Positions 28,580-37,263 of a stretch of 64,000 bases of DNA are shown here, one piece after another. The notes under the pieces are model-generated. The model was not told where the DNA came from. It saw only the letters and a program-made list of their open reading frames with translations, and did not search any database. The position numbers and the translations under genes were made by a program. The DNA comes from Synechococcus sp. A15-62 (GTDB lineage Bacteria > Cyanobacteriota > Cyanobacteriia > PCC-6307 > Cyanobiaceae): positions 1 through 64,000 of the forward strand of contig NZ_CP047950.1 of the NCBI RefSeq assembly GCF_014280075.1. The letters run 5' to 3'. Positions within the stretch are counted from its first letter, which is position 1; each line of letters begins with the position of its first letter.

Positions 28580-29985
28580 GACGTCAGCCTTGACCACAGT
28601 CCATTCACGTCGCCAGCACCCATGGCCAGAACAAGATCGTTCTCGAGGCTGTGCTGAATCACCAGCTCGGTGAGTTGATCGAGGTTGTCTGCGACGGCGA
28701 TCTCCAGATCCGGTTTCAGCTTGCGCACCCGATCCGCCAGGGCGTTGCTGCTGATGCCCTGCAGCGGTTGCTCGCCTGCGGGATAGACGGGAGCCAGCAG
28801 CAGCAGATCACAGTTCTGCAAGGCTTTTGCGAAGCCATCGAGGAACTGCCTGGTGCGGCTGTAGCGGTGCGGCTGGAACACCGCCAGGAGCCGTTGTGGT
28901 GCTGTGGGGAGTGGACTGCGGCCACTGCGCACCATCAGGCGTGCCATCTCCAGGGTTGCCTTCACCTCACTGGGATGGTGGGCGTAGTCATCAACGATGT
29001 GACGACCCTTCCAGGTGCCCCGAAGATCAAATCGGCGGCCCGGTGCCTTCAGGCCAGCGAGGCCCTCCACCAATTGGTCGAAGGGGAGTCCTTCCATCCG
29101 GCAGGCGGCTAAGGCGCCTGTTGCATTGCTCAGGTTGTGTAGCCCGGCCATCGGCAGGGTGAAGTCGCCGACGGGGTGGCCGTCTTCATAGAAACGGGCG
29201 ACGCAGCGATCGCCTTCAAGGCTCAAGGGAAGGGCAGCGAAGTCAACGGATTCGGCGCTCTGGTTGGACCACCATGCCGTTGTCTGGAAGTGTTCCTGCA
29301 GGATCGGGCAGTCGTGATTGGCCAGCACGCGATCGCAACCCCCTGCGAAGCGTTGCAGGGTGGAGATCAGCTCGTCGAGGCTGGAGTAGTGATCGGTGTG
29401 ATCCAGCTCCAGGTTGGTGATCACCCCCAGGCTGGGGCAGAACTTCACCAGGGACCCGTCGGATTCATCCGCCTCGGCCACAAGCAGCTTCCCCTGGCCG
29501 GAATGGCCATTGCTGCCGAGGCTGGGGACGATGCCTCCAATCACAGCGGTTGGGTCCTGGTCGGCCTCCAGCAGCAAGGTGGTGATCAAGGTGCTGGTGG
29601 TGGTCTTGCCGTGGCTGCCGGCGACTGCAATGGAGGGTTGCTGCTCGATCAGAGCCGCCAGGAGATCGGAGCGATGCCAAATCTCCAGCCCTTGCTGTCG
29701 GGCCCGTTGCAGTTCCGGATTGCTCTCGGGGATGGCTGTACTGATCACCACCACCGGTGAGCCAGTGGCTGTTGCTCCCGTGAGGGCATCAATGCAGGTG
29801 GCGTCCTGCTGACGGAAGACCTTCACCCCGAGCGTCTTCAGTTGTTGTGTTGTCGCATTGTCACTCGGGTCTGAGCCGCTGACCGAGTGACCGCGGTCGA
29901 CGAGAATCCGAGCCAAAGCCGACATACCAATTCCGCCGACACCGATGAAGTGGACTGGTGTCTGACGATCGAACAGGCGCGGCAA
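28576..29985 (-). CDS. murC: UDP-N-acetylmuramate--L-alanine ligase
   Basis: Adds L-alanine to UDP-MurNAc, starting the peptidoglycan stem peptide. The 469-residue product begins [17 protein letters not shown], has the ATP-binding [34 protein letters not shown], and the C-terminal domain with [18 protein letters not shown] and FQPHRYSRT. The start codon is TTG at 29985. It is the first gene of a murC-murB pair with a 4-base stop/start overlap. The gap2 gene is divergent, 158 bases away. Confidence 0.96.
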   Translation of the reverse strand: MPRLFDRQTPVHFIGVGGIGMSALARILVDRGHSVSGSDPSDNATTQQLKTLGVKVFRQQDATCIDALTGATATGSPVVVISTAIPESNPELQRARQQGLEIWHRSDLLAALIEQQPSIAVAGSHGKTTTSTLITTLLLEADQDPTAVIGGIVPSLGSNGHSGQGKLLVAEADESDGSLVKFCPSLGVITNLELDHTDHYSSLDELISTLQRFAGGCDRVLANHDCPILQEHFQTTAWWSNQSAESVDFAALPLSLEGDRCVARFYEDGHPVGDFTLPMAGLHNLSNATGALAACRMEGLPFDQLVEGLAGLKAPGRRFDLRGTWKGRHIVDDYAHHPSEVKATLEMARLMVRSGRSPLPTAPQRLLAVFQPHRYSRTRQFLDGFAKALQNCDLLLLAPVYPAGEQPLQGISSNALADRVRKLKPDLEIAVADNLDQLTELVIQHSLENDLVLAMGAGDVNGLWSRLTS

Positions 29986-30143
29986 CGGAGGGCTTCAGTC
30001 TGGAGAAAGATAAGTCAGTTGCCGCGGCTTGTCTGCCGTGCTGAGGGCCGGATCGAGCTGATTGAAGGGGTGGAACAAGGTATTTCTGCTGATTTCTGTA
30101 TGATCGGCGGCCAAAACCCTTGCGCGGCTTTGCCGCTTCTGCC

Positions 30144-31169
30144 ATGACCCTGCGCGTTGCGATCAATGGATTCGGCCGGATCGGTCGCAATGTCCTGCGG
30201 GGATGGATCAGCCGTGGCGCTGACACCGGCCTGGAAATCGTGGGGATGAACTCCACCTCCGACCCCGCCACCAGCGCTCACCTGCTGACCTACGACTCCA
30301 TCCTTGGACGTCTTGATCCCTCCGTAGACATCAAGACCACGGACAGCTCAATGTTCGTCAACGGTAAGGAGATCAAGTTCTTCGCCGACCGCAATCCCCT
30401 CAACTGCCCCTGGAAGGAGTGGGGCGTTGATCTGGTGATCGAGTCCACCGGTGTGTTCAACACTGACGAGAAGGCCAGCATGCACATCCAGGCTGGCGCC
30501 AAGAAGGTGATCCTCACCGCCCCTGGCAAGGGTGATCGCGTCGGCACCTTCGTTGTGGGCGTCAACGACGACCAGTACCGCCACGAAGACTGGGACATCC
30601 TCAGCAACGCCAGCTGCACCACCAACTGCCTGGCCCCGATCGTCAAGGTTCTGGATCAGAACTTCGGCCTTGACTGGGGTCTGATGACCACCATCCACAG
30701 CTACACCGGCGACCAGCGGATCCTGGACAACAGCCACCGCGACCTGCGCCGCGCCCGTGCTGCAGCTCTGAACATGGTTCCCACCACCACCGGTGCAGCC
30801 AAGGCCGTGGCTCTGGTTTACCCCGAGGTGAAGGGCAAGCTCACCGGCTTCGCCATGCGCGTTCCCACCCCGAACGTCTCCGCTGTTGACCTCACCTTCG
30901 GCCCCTCCCGCGCCGCCAGCGTCGACGACATCAAGGCCGCCATCAAGTCGGCTTCCGAGAACGGCATGAAGGGGATCATCAAGTACAGCGATCTGCCTCT
31001 GGTGTCTACCGACTACGCCGGCACCAACGAGTCCACCATCTTTGATGCCGACCTCACCTACGCCATGGGTGACAAGGCTGTGAAGATCCTGGCCTGGTAC
31101 GACAACGAGTGGGGCTACAGCCAGCGTGTTGTTGACCTCGCCGAAGTGGTGGCCAAGAACTGGAAGTGA
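30144..31169 (+). CDS. gap2: Glyceraldehyde-3-phosphate dehydrogenase (Gap2 type)
   Basis: Oxidoreductase of the Calvin cycle, running in the NADPH-dependent reductive direction in cyanobacteria. The 341-residue protein starts at ATG 30144 ([20 protein letters not shown]). The catalytic cysteine lies in [12 protein letters not shown], and the substrate-binding histidine in [12 protein letters not shown]. Its codons are strongly biased to C-ending forms compared with neighbours, as expected for a very highly expressed gene. A strong terminator follows. A TATGAT hexamer at 30099-30104 is a possible -10 box. Confidence 0.96.
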   Translation: MTLRVAINGFGRIGRNVLRGWISRGADTGLEIVGMNSTSDPATSAHLLTYDSILGRLDPSVDIKTTDSSMFVNGKEIKFFADRNPLNCPWKEWGVDLVIESTGVFNTDEKASMHIQAGAKKVILTAPGKGDRVGTFVVGVNDDQYRHEDWDILSNASCTTNCLAPIVKVLDQNFGLDWGLMTTIHSYTGDQRILDNSHRDLRRARAAALNMVPTTTGAAKAVALVYPEVKGKLTGFAMRVPTPNVSAVDLTFGPSRAASVDDIKAAIKSASENGMKGIIKYSDLPLVSTDYAGTNESTIFDADLTYAMGDKAVKILAWYDNEWGYSQRVVDLAEVVAKNWK

Positions 31170-31191
31170 TCGCCAGTTGATCGCTTTTCTG

Positions 31192-31221
31192 ATCCCTCCC
31201 GATCTGGGGGGGATTTTTTTT
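31192..31221 (+). terminator. Rho-independent terminator after gap2
   Basis: A 9-bp stem (ATCCCTCCC with GGGGGGGAT, one G-T pair), a 5-base loop, then a run of 8 Ts. It begins 23 bases after the gap2 stop and also lies beyond the thiL stop on the other strand. This is the best intrinsic terminator in the window. Confidence 0.9.
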
Positions 31222-31247
31222 GGTCAGTTTTCGTCACTTAGGGCTGC

Positions 31248-32234
31248 TCAGGACTGGCCGAAGTGATCAAATCCGCTATTGTCCACTTGTTCGTGGTTGT
31301 GGGCCCAGCGGATGACGCCCGCTTCTGCATTGATTTGGCCGATGCGCTGGCTTTCGGGGACGCATCGCTGCCACACATCGGCCCAGGCCTCCGGAAGGCT
31401 CAGCACCAACTCAAAGTCCTCTCCTCCGGCGAGGCACCAATCCGTCCATTGAGCTCCCTCAGGCCAGCCTTCGGCCGTTGGAAGCTGGTCGTTGTGCAGC
31501 ACCGCTCCGCAGCCGCTGCTGCTGCAGAGACCTGCAACGGCAGAGAGCAGTCCGTCGCTGCTGTCGGTTCCCCCAGCCCGCCAGGGCAGATGCTTCGGTT
31601 TGCAGGCCAGTAGCTGCTGGACGTTCTTCAGACGTGGTGTCGGGCGTTGGTGGCGTGCGATTGCCTGGTTCCGCAGGTTTGAGCACAATGCGATGTCACG
31701 CACGCTTGGATCGTCCTGCAGGAGGGCAAGGCCCAGTCTGCTGAGCCCATGGGGCCCACTGGTGACCAGCACATCGCCAGGGCGGGCTGCGTTGCGATGC
31801 AGACGCAGGGGTCCGAGTCGGCCGAGTGCCGTGATCGAGAGCAGCCTCTGCTCTCCTTTGGAGCAGTCACCTCCCAGCAGAACGCCGCCGTACTGCCCCA
31901 AGGCGGCACTGATGCCTTGATACACCCCGTCCACCCAGTCCCAACGGGTGTGGCCTGGGGCGACCAGGGCCACGGTGATTCCATCGATGTCGATGGCACC
32001 ACTGGCGGCCAAGTCGGACAGGTTGGCGGCAACCGCGCGCCAGCCCACATCCATGGCGGTTGTGGTGGCATCGCTGAAATGGATGCCATCCACCAGAACG
32101 TCAGTGTTGATCAGCAGCGGCCGGGCGTCGGCGGCCAGGGCTGCGGTGTCGTCACTGAGCTGATCGGGCGGAGCGAAGCGCGCCAGCCGCCTGAGCAGCT
32201 CCGCTTCAGTCAGCTCCGCCAGGGTCGGTCTCAT
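31248..32234 (-). CDS. thiL: Thiamine-monophosphate kinase
   Basis: Phosphorylates thiamine phosphate to the active cofactor thiamine diphosphate. The 328-residue sequence shows the AIR-synthase-like fold: an N-terminal segment DDTAALAADARPLLINTDVLVDGIHF, the middle VLLGGDCSKGEQRLLSITALG, the DVLVTSGPHGLSRLGLAL strand, and AGGTDSSDGLLSAV, GGEDFELVLSLPE. The start overlaps the stop of the upstream cyclophilin gene as ATGA. thiG for the thiazole moiety lies elsewhere in the window. Confidence 0.93.
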   Translation of the reverse strand: MRPTLAELTEAELLRRLARFAPPDQLSDDTAALAADARPLLINTDVLVDGIHFSDATTTAMDVGWRAVAANLSDLAASGAIDIDGITVALVAPGHTRWDWVDGVYQGISAALGQYGGVLLGGDCSKGEQRLLSITALGRLGPLRLHRNAARPGDVLVTSGPHGLSRLGLALLQDDPSVRDIALCSNLRNQAIARHQRPTPRLKNVQQLLACKPKHLPWRAGGTDSSDGLLSAVAGLCSSSGCGAVLHNDQLPTAEGWPEGAQWTDWCLAGGEDFELVLSLPEAWADVWQRCVPESQRIGQINAEAGVIRWAHNHEQVDNSGFDHFGQS

Positions 32235-33340
32235 GCGTGGGCTTTGAGTTGCTCCGCTCCCTCGATCACCTTCACGGCGGTGATCCGGTCATCGACGCCC
32301 AATTCCTCCAGAACATCGAACCCATCCATCACGTAGCCGAAGGCTGCATTGCGGCCATCCACGAGGTTCAGACCAGCCGGGGTGAGCTCCGCCTCGTAGA
32401 GAAACATGAAGAACTGCGAGGATCCGTCGTCCAGGGCCTGGTCTGAATGGGCCCAGCCAAGGGTGCCCAGGGTCGCGAACGGAAGGGTCGGTGTGGCCAT
32501 GAACAGGCCCACGTCTTCAAAGGTTTCGTTGTAGATCGTGTCGTCTTCGCCTGGTACGCGGATCTCCAGGGGCACATGGCGCTCCTGCTTGGTCTTTGGA
32601 TCCACGTAGCCGATCTCCGGCCCTTTCGGATCACCGCTCTGGAGCACGTAGAAATCCTCGGCCCGGATGAATGGCAGGCCGTCATAGAAGCCCTTGAGGG
32701 CGAGATCGACGAAGGCACCTGCGGTGAGTGGGGCGTTGTAGCCATCCACCACGGTGGTCAGCTCCCCCTGGGTGGTGCTCACGCTGAGGGTGGCGCGTCC
32801 CTGCAGCCTCGGCAGGGCGTCGAATTCTGCGGGGATCTCCCGTTCAAAGCCGTCGGGAACCAGCAGAGCCTCCACATCACCGATGCAGCGCAGCGTCCGG
32901 CGTCGATCGGCGATAAAGCCTGGTTTGTCGGTGGCTTTGACCTTCTCTTTTAGGTCTTCAAGCCCCTGATCCACGCTCTCAAACAGTGCTTCAGCCGTAC
33001 CGCGCTTGGCTTCAGGGACCGCGTTCAGGATGGTGTCGCGGCGGGTGTTGAGCAGCGATTCAGTGCGTGACACTGTCTTGCCGAGGGCTGTCCAGCGTTT
33101 GGCCCGCAGATCGTCACTGGTGAGTTCCAGCCGATGCTGCAGTTCGCGGATGTCGTCCTGATCGAAGGGAAGCGCGTCCCGAAGAATCGCGGCAGGGTCC
33201 TTCACAGCATTGCCCTGGGGCAATGCGGCCCAGGCAGGGGCGGCGATTGTGATCAGAGCAAAGCTGATCAGAACAGCAAGGACGGCGTTCAAACGCTGAT
33301 GGACCAAGGGGGAACCCCAGTGCTGACGGGACTTTGGCAC
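32231..33340 (-). CDS. Exported cyclophilin-type peptidyl-prolyl isomerase
   Basis: A 369-residue protein with a signal peptide ([20 protein letters not shown]), a helical region about 50-190 ([22 protein letters not shown]), and a C-terminal cyclophilin domain with [40 protein letters not shown] and [31 protein letters not shown]. The layout matches the thylakoid-lumen cyclophilin TLP40/TLP38 family. Only 32 bases separate the ATG from divergent efp, and an in-frame TTG at 33307 is a possible alternative start that would still keep the signal peptide. The stop overlaps the thiL start. Confidence 0.88.
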   Translation of the reverse strand: MPKSRQHWGSPLVHQRLNAVLAVLISFALITIAAPAWAALPQGNAVKDPAAILRDALPFDQDDIRELQHRLELTSDDLRAKRWTALGKTVSRTESLLNTRRDTILNAVPEAKRGTAEALFESVDQGLEDLKEKVKATDKPGFIADRRRTLRCIGDVEALLVPDGFEREIPAEFDALPRLQGRATLSVSTTQGELTTVVDGYNAPLTAGAFVDLALKGFYDGLPFIRAEDFYVLQSGDPKGPEIGYVDPKTKQERHVPLEIRVPGEDDTIYNETFEDVGLFMATPTLPFATLGTLGWAHSDQALDDGSSQFFMFLYEAELTPAGLNLVDGRNAAFGYVMDGFDVLEELGVDDRITAVKVIEGAEQLKAHA

Positions 33341-33351
33341 AGCCGTATAGT
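33323..33351 (+). promoter_or_regulatory. Likely sigma70 promoter of efp
   Basis: A CTGACG -35-like element (33323-33328) and TATAGT -10 element (33346-33351) are separated by 17 bases, 21 bases before the efp ATG. The promoter would lie within the start of the divergent cyclophilin gene if that gene begins at 33340. Confidence 0.5.
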
Positions 33352-33372
33352 CCGATGAACCGTTCGGTGGGA

Positions 33373-33936
33373 ATGATCTCCAGTAACGACTTCCGCACCG
33401 GCACCACGATTGAGATCGATGGGGCCGTTTGGCGCGTTGTCGAGTTCTTGCACGTCAAGCCCGGCAAGGGATCTGCCTTCGTGCGCACCAAGCTCAAGGC
33501 GGTGAAATCCGGGAACGTGGTGGAGAAAACCTTCCGCGCCGGGGAGATGCTTCCCCAGGCGATGTTGGAGAAATCCTCGCTTCAGCACACTTATATGGAA
33601 GGTGAGGACTATGTCTTCATGGACATGGCCACCTATGAGGAGACCCGCCTCAGCGCCGACCAGATTGGTGAGAGCCGCAAATATCTCAAGGAGGGCATGG
33701 AGGTGAACGTGGTGTCCTGGAACGACACCCCCCTCGAGGTTGAACTGCCCAACTCCGTGGTTCTGGAGATCAAAGAAACCGATCCTGGCGTCAAAGGCGA
33801 TACCGCCACCGGTGGCACCAAGCCCGCCATTCTTGAAACCGGTGCACAAGTGATGGTGCCGCTCTTCCTTTCTGTGGGAGAAAAGATCAAAGTGGACACC
33901 CGCAACGACAGCTACCTCGGGCGCGAAAACGGATGA
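33373..33936 (+). CDS. efp: Translation elongation factor P
   Basis: Relieves ribosome stalling at polyproline stretches. From ATG 33373 the protein is 187 residues, starts [20 protein letters not shown], and contains the family signature near the middle. The modifiable tip loop reads [13 protein letters not shown], with lysine at the position modified in many EF-P proteins. The C-terminal third ends in [16 protein letters not shown]. Proline-rich tracts in FtsY and DnaX encoded in this window are plausible clients. An earlier ATG at 33334 lies inside the divergent gene and is unlikely. The stop overlaps accB by 4 bases. Confidence 0.96.
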   Translation: MISSNDFRTGTTIEIDGAVWRVVEFLHVKPGKGSAFVRTKLKAVKSGNVVEKTFRAGEMLPQAMLEKSSLQHTYMEGEDYVFMDMATYEETRLSADQIGESRKYLKEGMEVNVVSWNDTPLEVELPNSVVLEIKETDPGVKGDTATGGTKPAILETGAQVMVPLFLSVGEKIKVDTRNDSYLGRENG

Positions 33937-34412
33937 CCATGCAGCTGGATCACGAACAACTGCACCGCCTGCTGGAGGCGCTCGGGGAGAGCGATATCCA
34001 GGAGTTCCGGCTGGAAGGGGATGACTTCCGTCTGGAAATCCGTCGCAACCTGCCGGCTCAGGCCGTCATGGCCCCGGTCATGCCCGCCCCGGTTGCTGCT
34101 GCTGCACCAGCGCCCGTTGCGTCCTCCGAGCCCGCAGCTGCGCCGCCTGCATCCACCGCAACCCGCAGTGACCTGCTCGAAGTCACGGCTCCCATGGTGG
34201 GCACCTTCTATCGCGCTCCCGCTCCGGGTGAACCCGCTTTTGTTGAGGTGGGTAGTCGGATCAACGTCGGCCAGACCGTCTGCATTCTTGAGGCGATGAA
34301 GCTGATGAATGAGCTGGAGTCTGAGGTTGGCGGTGAAGTGGTGGAGATCCTGGTGGACAACGGCACCCCCGTTGAATTCGGTCAGGTGCTGATGCGGGTT
34401 AAGCCGGCCTGA
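33933..34412 (+). CDS. accB: Acetyl-CoA carboxylase biotin carboxyl carrier protein
   Basis: Carries the biotin cofactor of acetyl-CoA carboxylase. The 159-residue protein has an N-terminal helical region, a Pro/Ala-rich linker (about 45-75), and the biotinyl domain with the biotin-accepting lysine in [16 protein letters not shown]. Family length is normal. The start codon overlaps the efp stop (ATGA), a common efp-accB arrangement in bacteria and cyanobacteria. It converges on pdxA, whose stop is one base away. Confidence 0.96.
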   Translation: MTMQLDHEQLHRLLEALGESDIQEFRLEGDDFRLEIRRNLPAQAVMAPVMPAPVAAAAPAPVASSEPAAAPPASTATRSDLLEVTAPMVGTFYRAPAPGEPAFVEVGSRINVGQTVCILEAMKLMNELESEVGGEVVEILVDNGTPVEFGQVLMRVKPA

Positions 34413-34413
34413 G

Positions 34414-35430
34414 TCAGCTCAGGTCCCAGGCGGCCTGAATGGCCGCCGTTGTGCTTTCAGGGCTGGCGATGCCTTGGGCTGCAATGTCGAAGGCGGTGCC
34501 ATGGTCGGGAGAGGTGCGCAGGAACGGCAGTTCCAAGGTGGTGTTCACCGCAGCGTCGAAGGCCAGCAGCTTCACGGGAATGAGCCCCTGGTCGTGATAC
34601 AGGGCCAGGATCCCGTCGGGCCCTGCCTGGTTTGGCATCTGCCAAGCGCGAGCAGCGCTGATCCAGCAGGTGTCGGGAGGTACGGGTCCCTCCAGCTGCA
34701 CCTGAGGATGCTCCTTCCGCCATTGATCCAGCAGCGGCAGCAGCCATTCGGCTTCTTCTTGGCCCAGCTGACCGGCTTCACCGGCATGGGGATTCAGGCC
34801 GGCAATGCGCAGACGTGGTGTGCTCGTGAAGCGTCGACAGAACCCCTCCAGCACGTTCAGTTTGTGATGCACCAGGTCTGGGGTCAGCGCCTCAGGGACC
34901 TGGTTGAGGGGGATGTGGGTGGTGGCCAGCAAGGTGTTCAGGCGCCAGCCGCTGGTTGGAGAGACGGCGGTGAACAGCATTGAGGAGCGCTGGCGTCCAG
35001 CCAACTCAGCCAGCCGTTCGGTCTGCCCGGGATAGCGATGGCCGGCCGCATGCCAGAGGTGTTTGGCAATGGGGGCGGTGACCAGGGCGCGGGACCCTCG
35101 TTCCTGCAGCAGTTCCACGGCGCGGGTGAGCCAGCGAAACCCCGCATCGGCCCCGCCAGTGGTGGGTTGTCCTGGCTGAACGCTCGCCTTCAGTGGTTGG
35201 TCGTCGATTCTGAGGGCTGCAGGGTCGGCAAGGGGGTGGCTCGTTTGCCGCTGCAGTCGCGCGTGGGTGCTGATCAACGTGCGTCGGCAACCCACCAGCA
35301 GGGGTTGGAGCTCCGGGGGGAGCGTGGGTGAGGCGAGGGCCTTCAGCACCACTTCCATGCCGATGCCCGCGGGATCGCCGAGAGCGATCACCAGCTCATG
35401 CCTAGGGTTCGTTGAATCGTGGGGGCCCAT
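34414..35430 (-). CDS. pdxA: 4-hydroxythreonine-4-phosphate dehydrogenase
   Basis: Oxidises 4-phosphohydroxy-L-threonine in pyridoxal phosphate synthesis. From ATG 35430 (MGPHDSTNPRHELVIALGDPAGIG) the protein has 338 residues. GDPAGIGMEVVLKAL, the metal-binding histidine in ATTHIPLNQVPEAL, GLNPHAGEAGQLG and LYHDQGLIPVKLLAF are all recognised motifs. The frame is open a further 49 codons upstream but that stretch does not resemble PdxA and overlaps another gene on the other strand. Confidence 0.93.
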   Translation of the reverse strand: MGPHDSTNPRHELVIALGDPAGIGMEVVLKALASPTLPPELQPLLVGCRRTLISTHARLQRQTSHPLADPAALRIDDQPLKASVQPGQPTTGGADAGFRWLTRAVELLQERGSRALVTAPIAKHLWHAAGHRYPGQTERLAELAGRQRSSMLFTAVSPTSGWRLNTLLATTHIPLNQVPEALTPDLVHHKLNVLEGFCRRFTSTPRLRIAGLNPHAGEAGQLGQEEAEWLLPLLDQWRKEHPQVQLEGPVPPDTCWISAARAWQMPNQAGPDGILALYHDQGLIPVKLLAFDAAVNTTLELPFLRTSPDHGTAFDIAAQGIASPESTTAAIQAAWDLS

Positions 35431-35434
35431 CGCT

Positions 35435-35620
35435 GTGCTGCGCTTGCTGCTGCTGGGGTGTCTGTTGGTGGGATTGGCCGCTGGTTTGAGCAATGGCTGG
35501 ATCGAACTGCACCTCTCCCGTTTTCTTGAGGATGTGGGGCTTTCCCTGCCTGAGGAAGGCGAGGGCTTCGATTTCAACCGTTGGCTGATCGAGGGGGAGA
35601 ACCCAGGTCAGGCGAATTGA
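35435..35620 (+). CDS. Small membrane-anchored protein
   Basis: A possible 61-residue gene from GTG 35435, only 4 bases upstream of the divergent pdxA start. It encodes a hydrophobic helix (LRLLLLGCLLVGLAAGLSNG), an amphipathic stretch WIELHLSRFLEDVG, and an acidic tail ending NRWLIEGENPGQAN. The design and divergence from pdxA look like a real small protein, but I recognise no family. The 3' end overlaps the convergent epimerase-like gene by 47 bases. Coding status is not certain. Confidence 0.5.
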   Translation: MLRLLLLGCLLVGLAAGLSNGWIELHLSRFLEDVGLSLPEEGEGFDFNRWLIEGENPGQAN

Positions 35621-36527
35621 GTTTGTCCTGGTTCAGGCAATCCTGCAGCCCGACGCGGTAGTTCGGGTGCAGCAATGCATAACCGAGCTCGTGACAGAGC
35701 TTGTGGTTGCTGACGCGGCGGTTCTCGCTCCAGAACGACTGAGCCATCGGACTCATGCTCTCCACGATCTGGTCGAACGGTTCGAGCGGTGGCAAAGCAC
35801 AACCCAACAGGTCTGCGGCATGTCGCATCAGTTCGGCGGTGGGAGCGGGCAGGTCATCCACCACATTCACGATGCTCCCATTTCCTGGGCTTGCTGGAAC
35901 CCCTTGTTCAGCGCGATGCATGAGGTGCCAGCAGGCTCCTGCGATGTCTTCTACGTGGATGCGGCAGAACACCTGGCCGGGCTTGTCGATCAAGCGGGCA
36001 CGCCCTTGCTCCAAGCCGTTTAGCACTGATCGGCCCGGGCCATAGATGCCTGGCAGACGCAGAATCTGGATCGGCAGACCTGAGTGCAACCAAGCTTTTT
36101 CGCAGTTCAGGCGGCGCATGCTGCGATCCAGCCCCGGCGCCGGGTCGTCATGCTCCGACACCCAACCGCCCTGACGATCGCCGTAAACCCCTGTGGTGGA
36201 TAGATAGCCCGCCCAGCGCAGCGGCAGGTTTACGAGCGTTGGCAGCAGCTTCAACAAGACTGGATCGTTGCCGTCGCGATCCGGGGGGATGGTCGACAGC
36301 AGATGGGTGACGCCGTTCAGGGCAGCAGGGTTGAGCTGGTCTTGACCGTTGCTGTCGAAGAGCAGATCAGCCTCGGCAGAGTCGAGGGAGCGGCGGGTGC
36401 AGAGCACCGGTGTTCCCAGGGCTCGGGCCAGGCCGGCCAGACAACGTCCGCTGTATCCGCCGCCCAGCACCAACAGCTTGCTGTCAGCCGACAGCGGCAG
36501 TGACCGCTTGACAAGATCAGCAAGCAT
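35574..36527 (-). CDS. NAD(P)-binding epimerase/SDR-like protein
   Basis: A 317-residue extended-SDR-like protein with the nucleotide-binding loop LLVLGGGYSGRCLAGLARALG near the N-terminus. Further motifs are the strand-loop THLLSTIPPD, the catalytic-type YLSTTGVYGDRQGGWVSE, then ILRLPGIYGPGRS and RIHVEDIA. The usual YxxxK is not clear: the YLSTTGVYG motif resembles the YeeZ/YbjT-type subgroup. Its substrate is unknown. It faces the small Cys-containing gene across 32 bases. Confidence 0.82.
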   Translation of the reverse strand: MLADLVKRSLPLSADSKLLVLGGGYSGRCLAGLARALGTPVLCTRRSLDSAEADLLFDSNGQDQLNPAALNGVTHLLSTIPPDRDGNDPVLLKLLPTLVNLPLRWAGYLSTTGVYGDRQGGWVSEHDDPAPGLDRSMRRLNCEKAWLHSGLPIQILRLPGIYGPGRSVLNGLEQGRARLIDKPGQVFCRIHVEDIAGACWHLMHRAEQGVPASPGNGSIVNVVDDLPAPTAELMRHAADLLGCALPPLEPFDQIVESMSPMAQSFWSENRRVSNHKLCHELGYALLHPNYRVGLQDCLNQDKLNSPDLGSPPRSANG

Positions 36528-36559
36528 CAGTACACCTGTATTAGATCAAATGTACTGTC

Positions 36560-36727
36560 GTGACGTCGTCGTCTCTCCATCGCTCCCGCTCCGGATCCAT
36601 CGTGCTCCGGGCCATCCTGACGGCTGCTCTGCTCGCCGGTGCTGTGGTGCTGGCGCCTGAAGACCCTGGTGTTCAGGCCTCCATCTGCCAGCGTCACCAC
36701 TCCTCGGATGTCTGCCGGGTTTGGTGA
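36560..36727 (+). CDS. Small exported cysteine-containing protein
   Basis: A candidate 55-residue gene from GTG 36560, below usual length cut-offs. It has a basic N-terminus (HRSRSGS), a hydrophobic segment IVLRAILTAALLAGAVVLA, and a short mature tail APEDPGVQASICQRHHSSDVCRVW with two cysteines. This is the layout of a signal peptide plus a mini-domain. Such short C-terminal CQRHxxxxxCRVW-like tails feel familiar from marine picocyanobacteria, but I cannot verify it here. It converges with the HNH gene 3 bases away. Confidence 0.45.
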   Translation: MTSSSLHRSRSGSIVLRAILTAALLAGAVVLAPEDPGVQASICQRHHSSDVCRVW

Positions 36728-36730
36728 GCC

Positions 36731-37126
36731 TCAGGCAGCCTGAGCCGCAATCGAGATATCGTCCGGCTCGTTGATGGGGTGTTCCGGTTGGGCCCATTGC
36801 AGCAGGCGAACGGCGAGTCGCAGGTCGCCATCCATCCAGGCCCGAATCGCCATGGCGCGACGTGGGTCATAAAAGCGCTGTCGCCGGTACCAGTCGAAAA
36901 CGTCGGCGTCAGATTTGCGTCCGTTGCAGGACAAGCAGGCCGGCACACAATTTTCGGTAACACTTGAACCCCCTTTGGCCTGGGGGTGAATGTGATCAAT
37001 TGATTCGGAAGGTTTGCCGCAGTAAATGCAACTTTGGCCGGTAAAAGTGTGAAGAGACTGTCGCCATCTCCGAACGCGCAATTTGGGACAGAGTTCGTCG
37101 AGAAAAACCGCGTCCCTGCTATGCAT
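36731..37126 (-). CDS. HNH endonuclease domain protein
   Basis: A 131-residue protein with a complete HNH motif: zinc ligands in SCIYCGKPSESIDHIHPQAKGG and NCVPACLSCNGRKSD, with the catalytic pattern DHIHP...N...H-like. The C-terminal half (WYRRQRFYDPRRAMAIRAWM) is helical. Compact HNH nucleases of this sort occur as single-gene proteins in many cyanobacteria, and no restriction methylase is nearby. The divergent neighbour is an SNF2-family helicase, whose start is 138 bases away. Confidence 0.88.
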   Translation of the reverse strand: MHSRDAVFLDELCPKLRVRRWRQSLHTFTGQSCIYCGKPSESIDHIHPQAKGGSSVTENCVPACLSCNGRKSDADVFDWYRRQRFYDPRRAMAIRAWMDGDLRLAVRLLQWAQPEHPINEPDDISIAAQAA

Positions 37127-37263
37127 CCGAATGCATCAGTTGAAGTAATTCTGCCTTGAACGAAAAGCCCGTCAATGTGTCGAGCGCTGCATTTTCGACA
37201 ATTTTTTGGCCTGTGATGTGAATCTTGATCTCAATGCTTGCGTGTTGATCTGAGTTCACTAAA
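37127..37263. other. AT-rich divergent spacer between HNH and helicase genes
   Basis: A 137-base spacer distinctly richer in A/T than flanking genes. No hairpin, repeat or gene that I can support was found. It must contain both divergent promoters. Confidence 0.4.
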
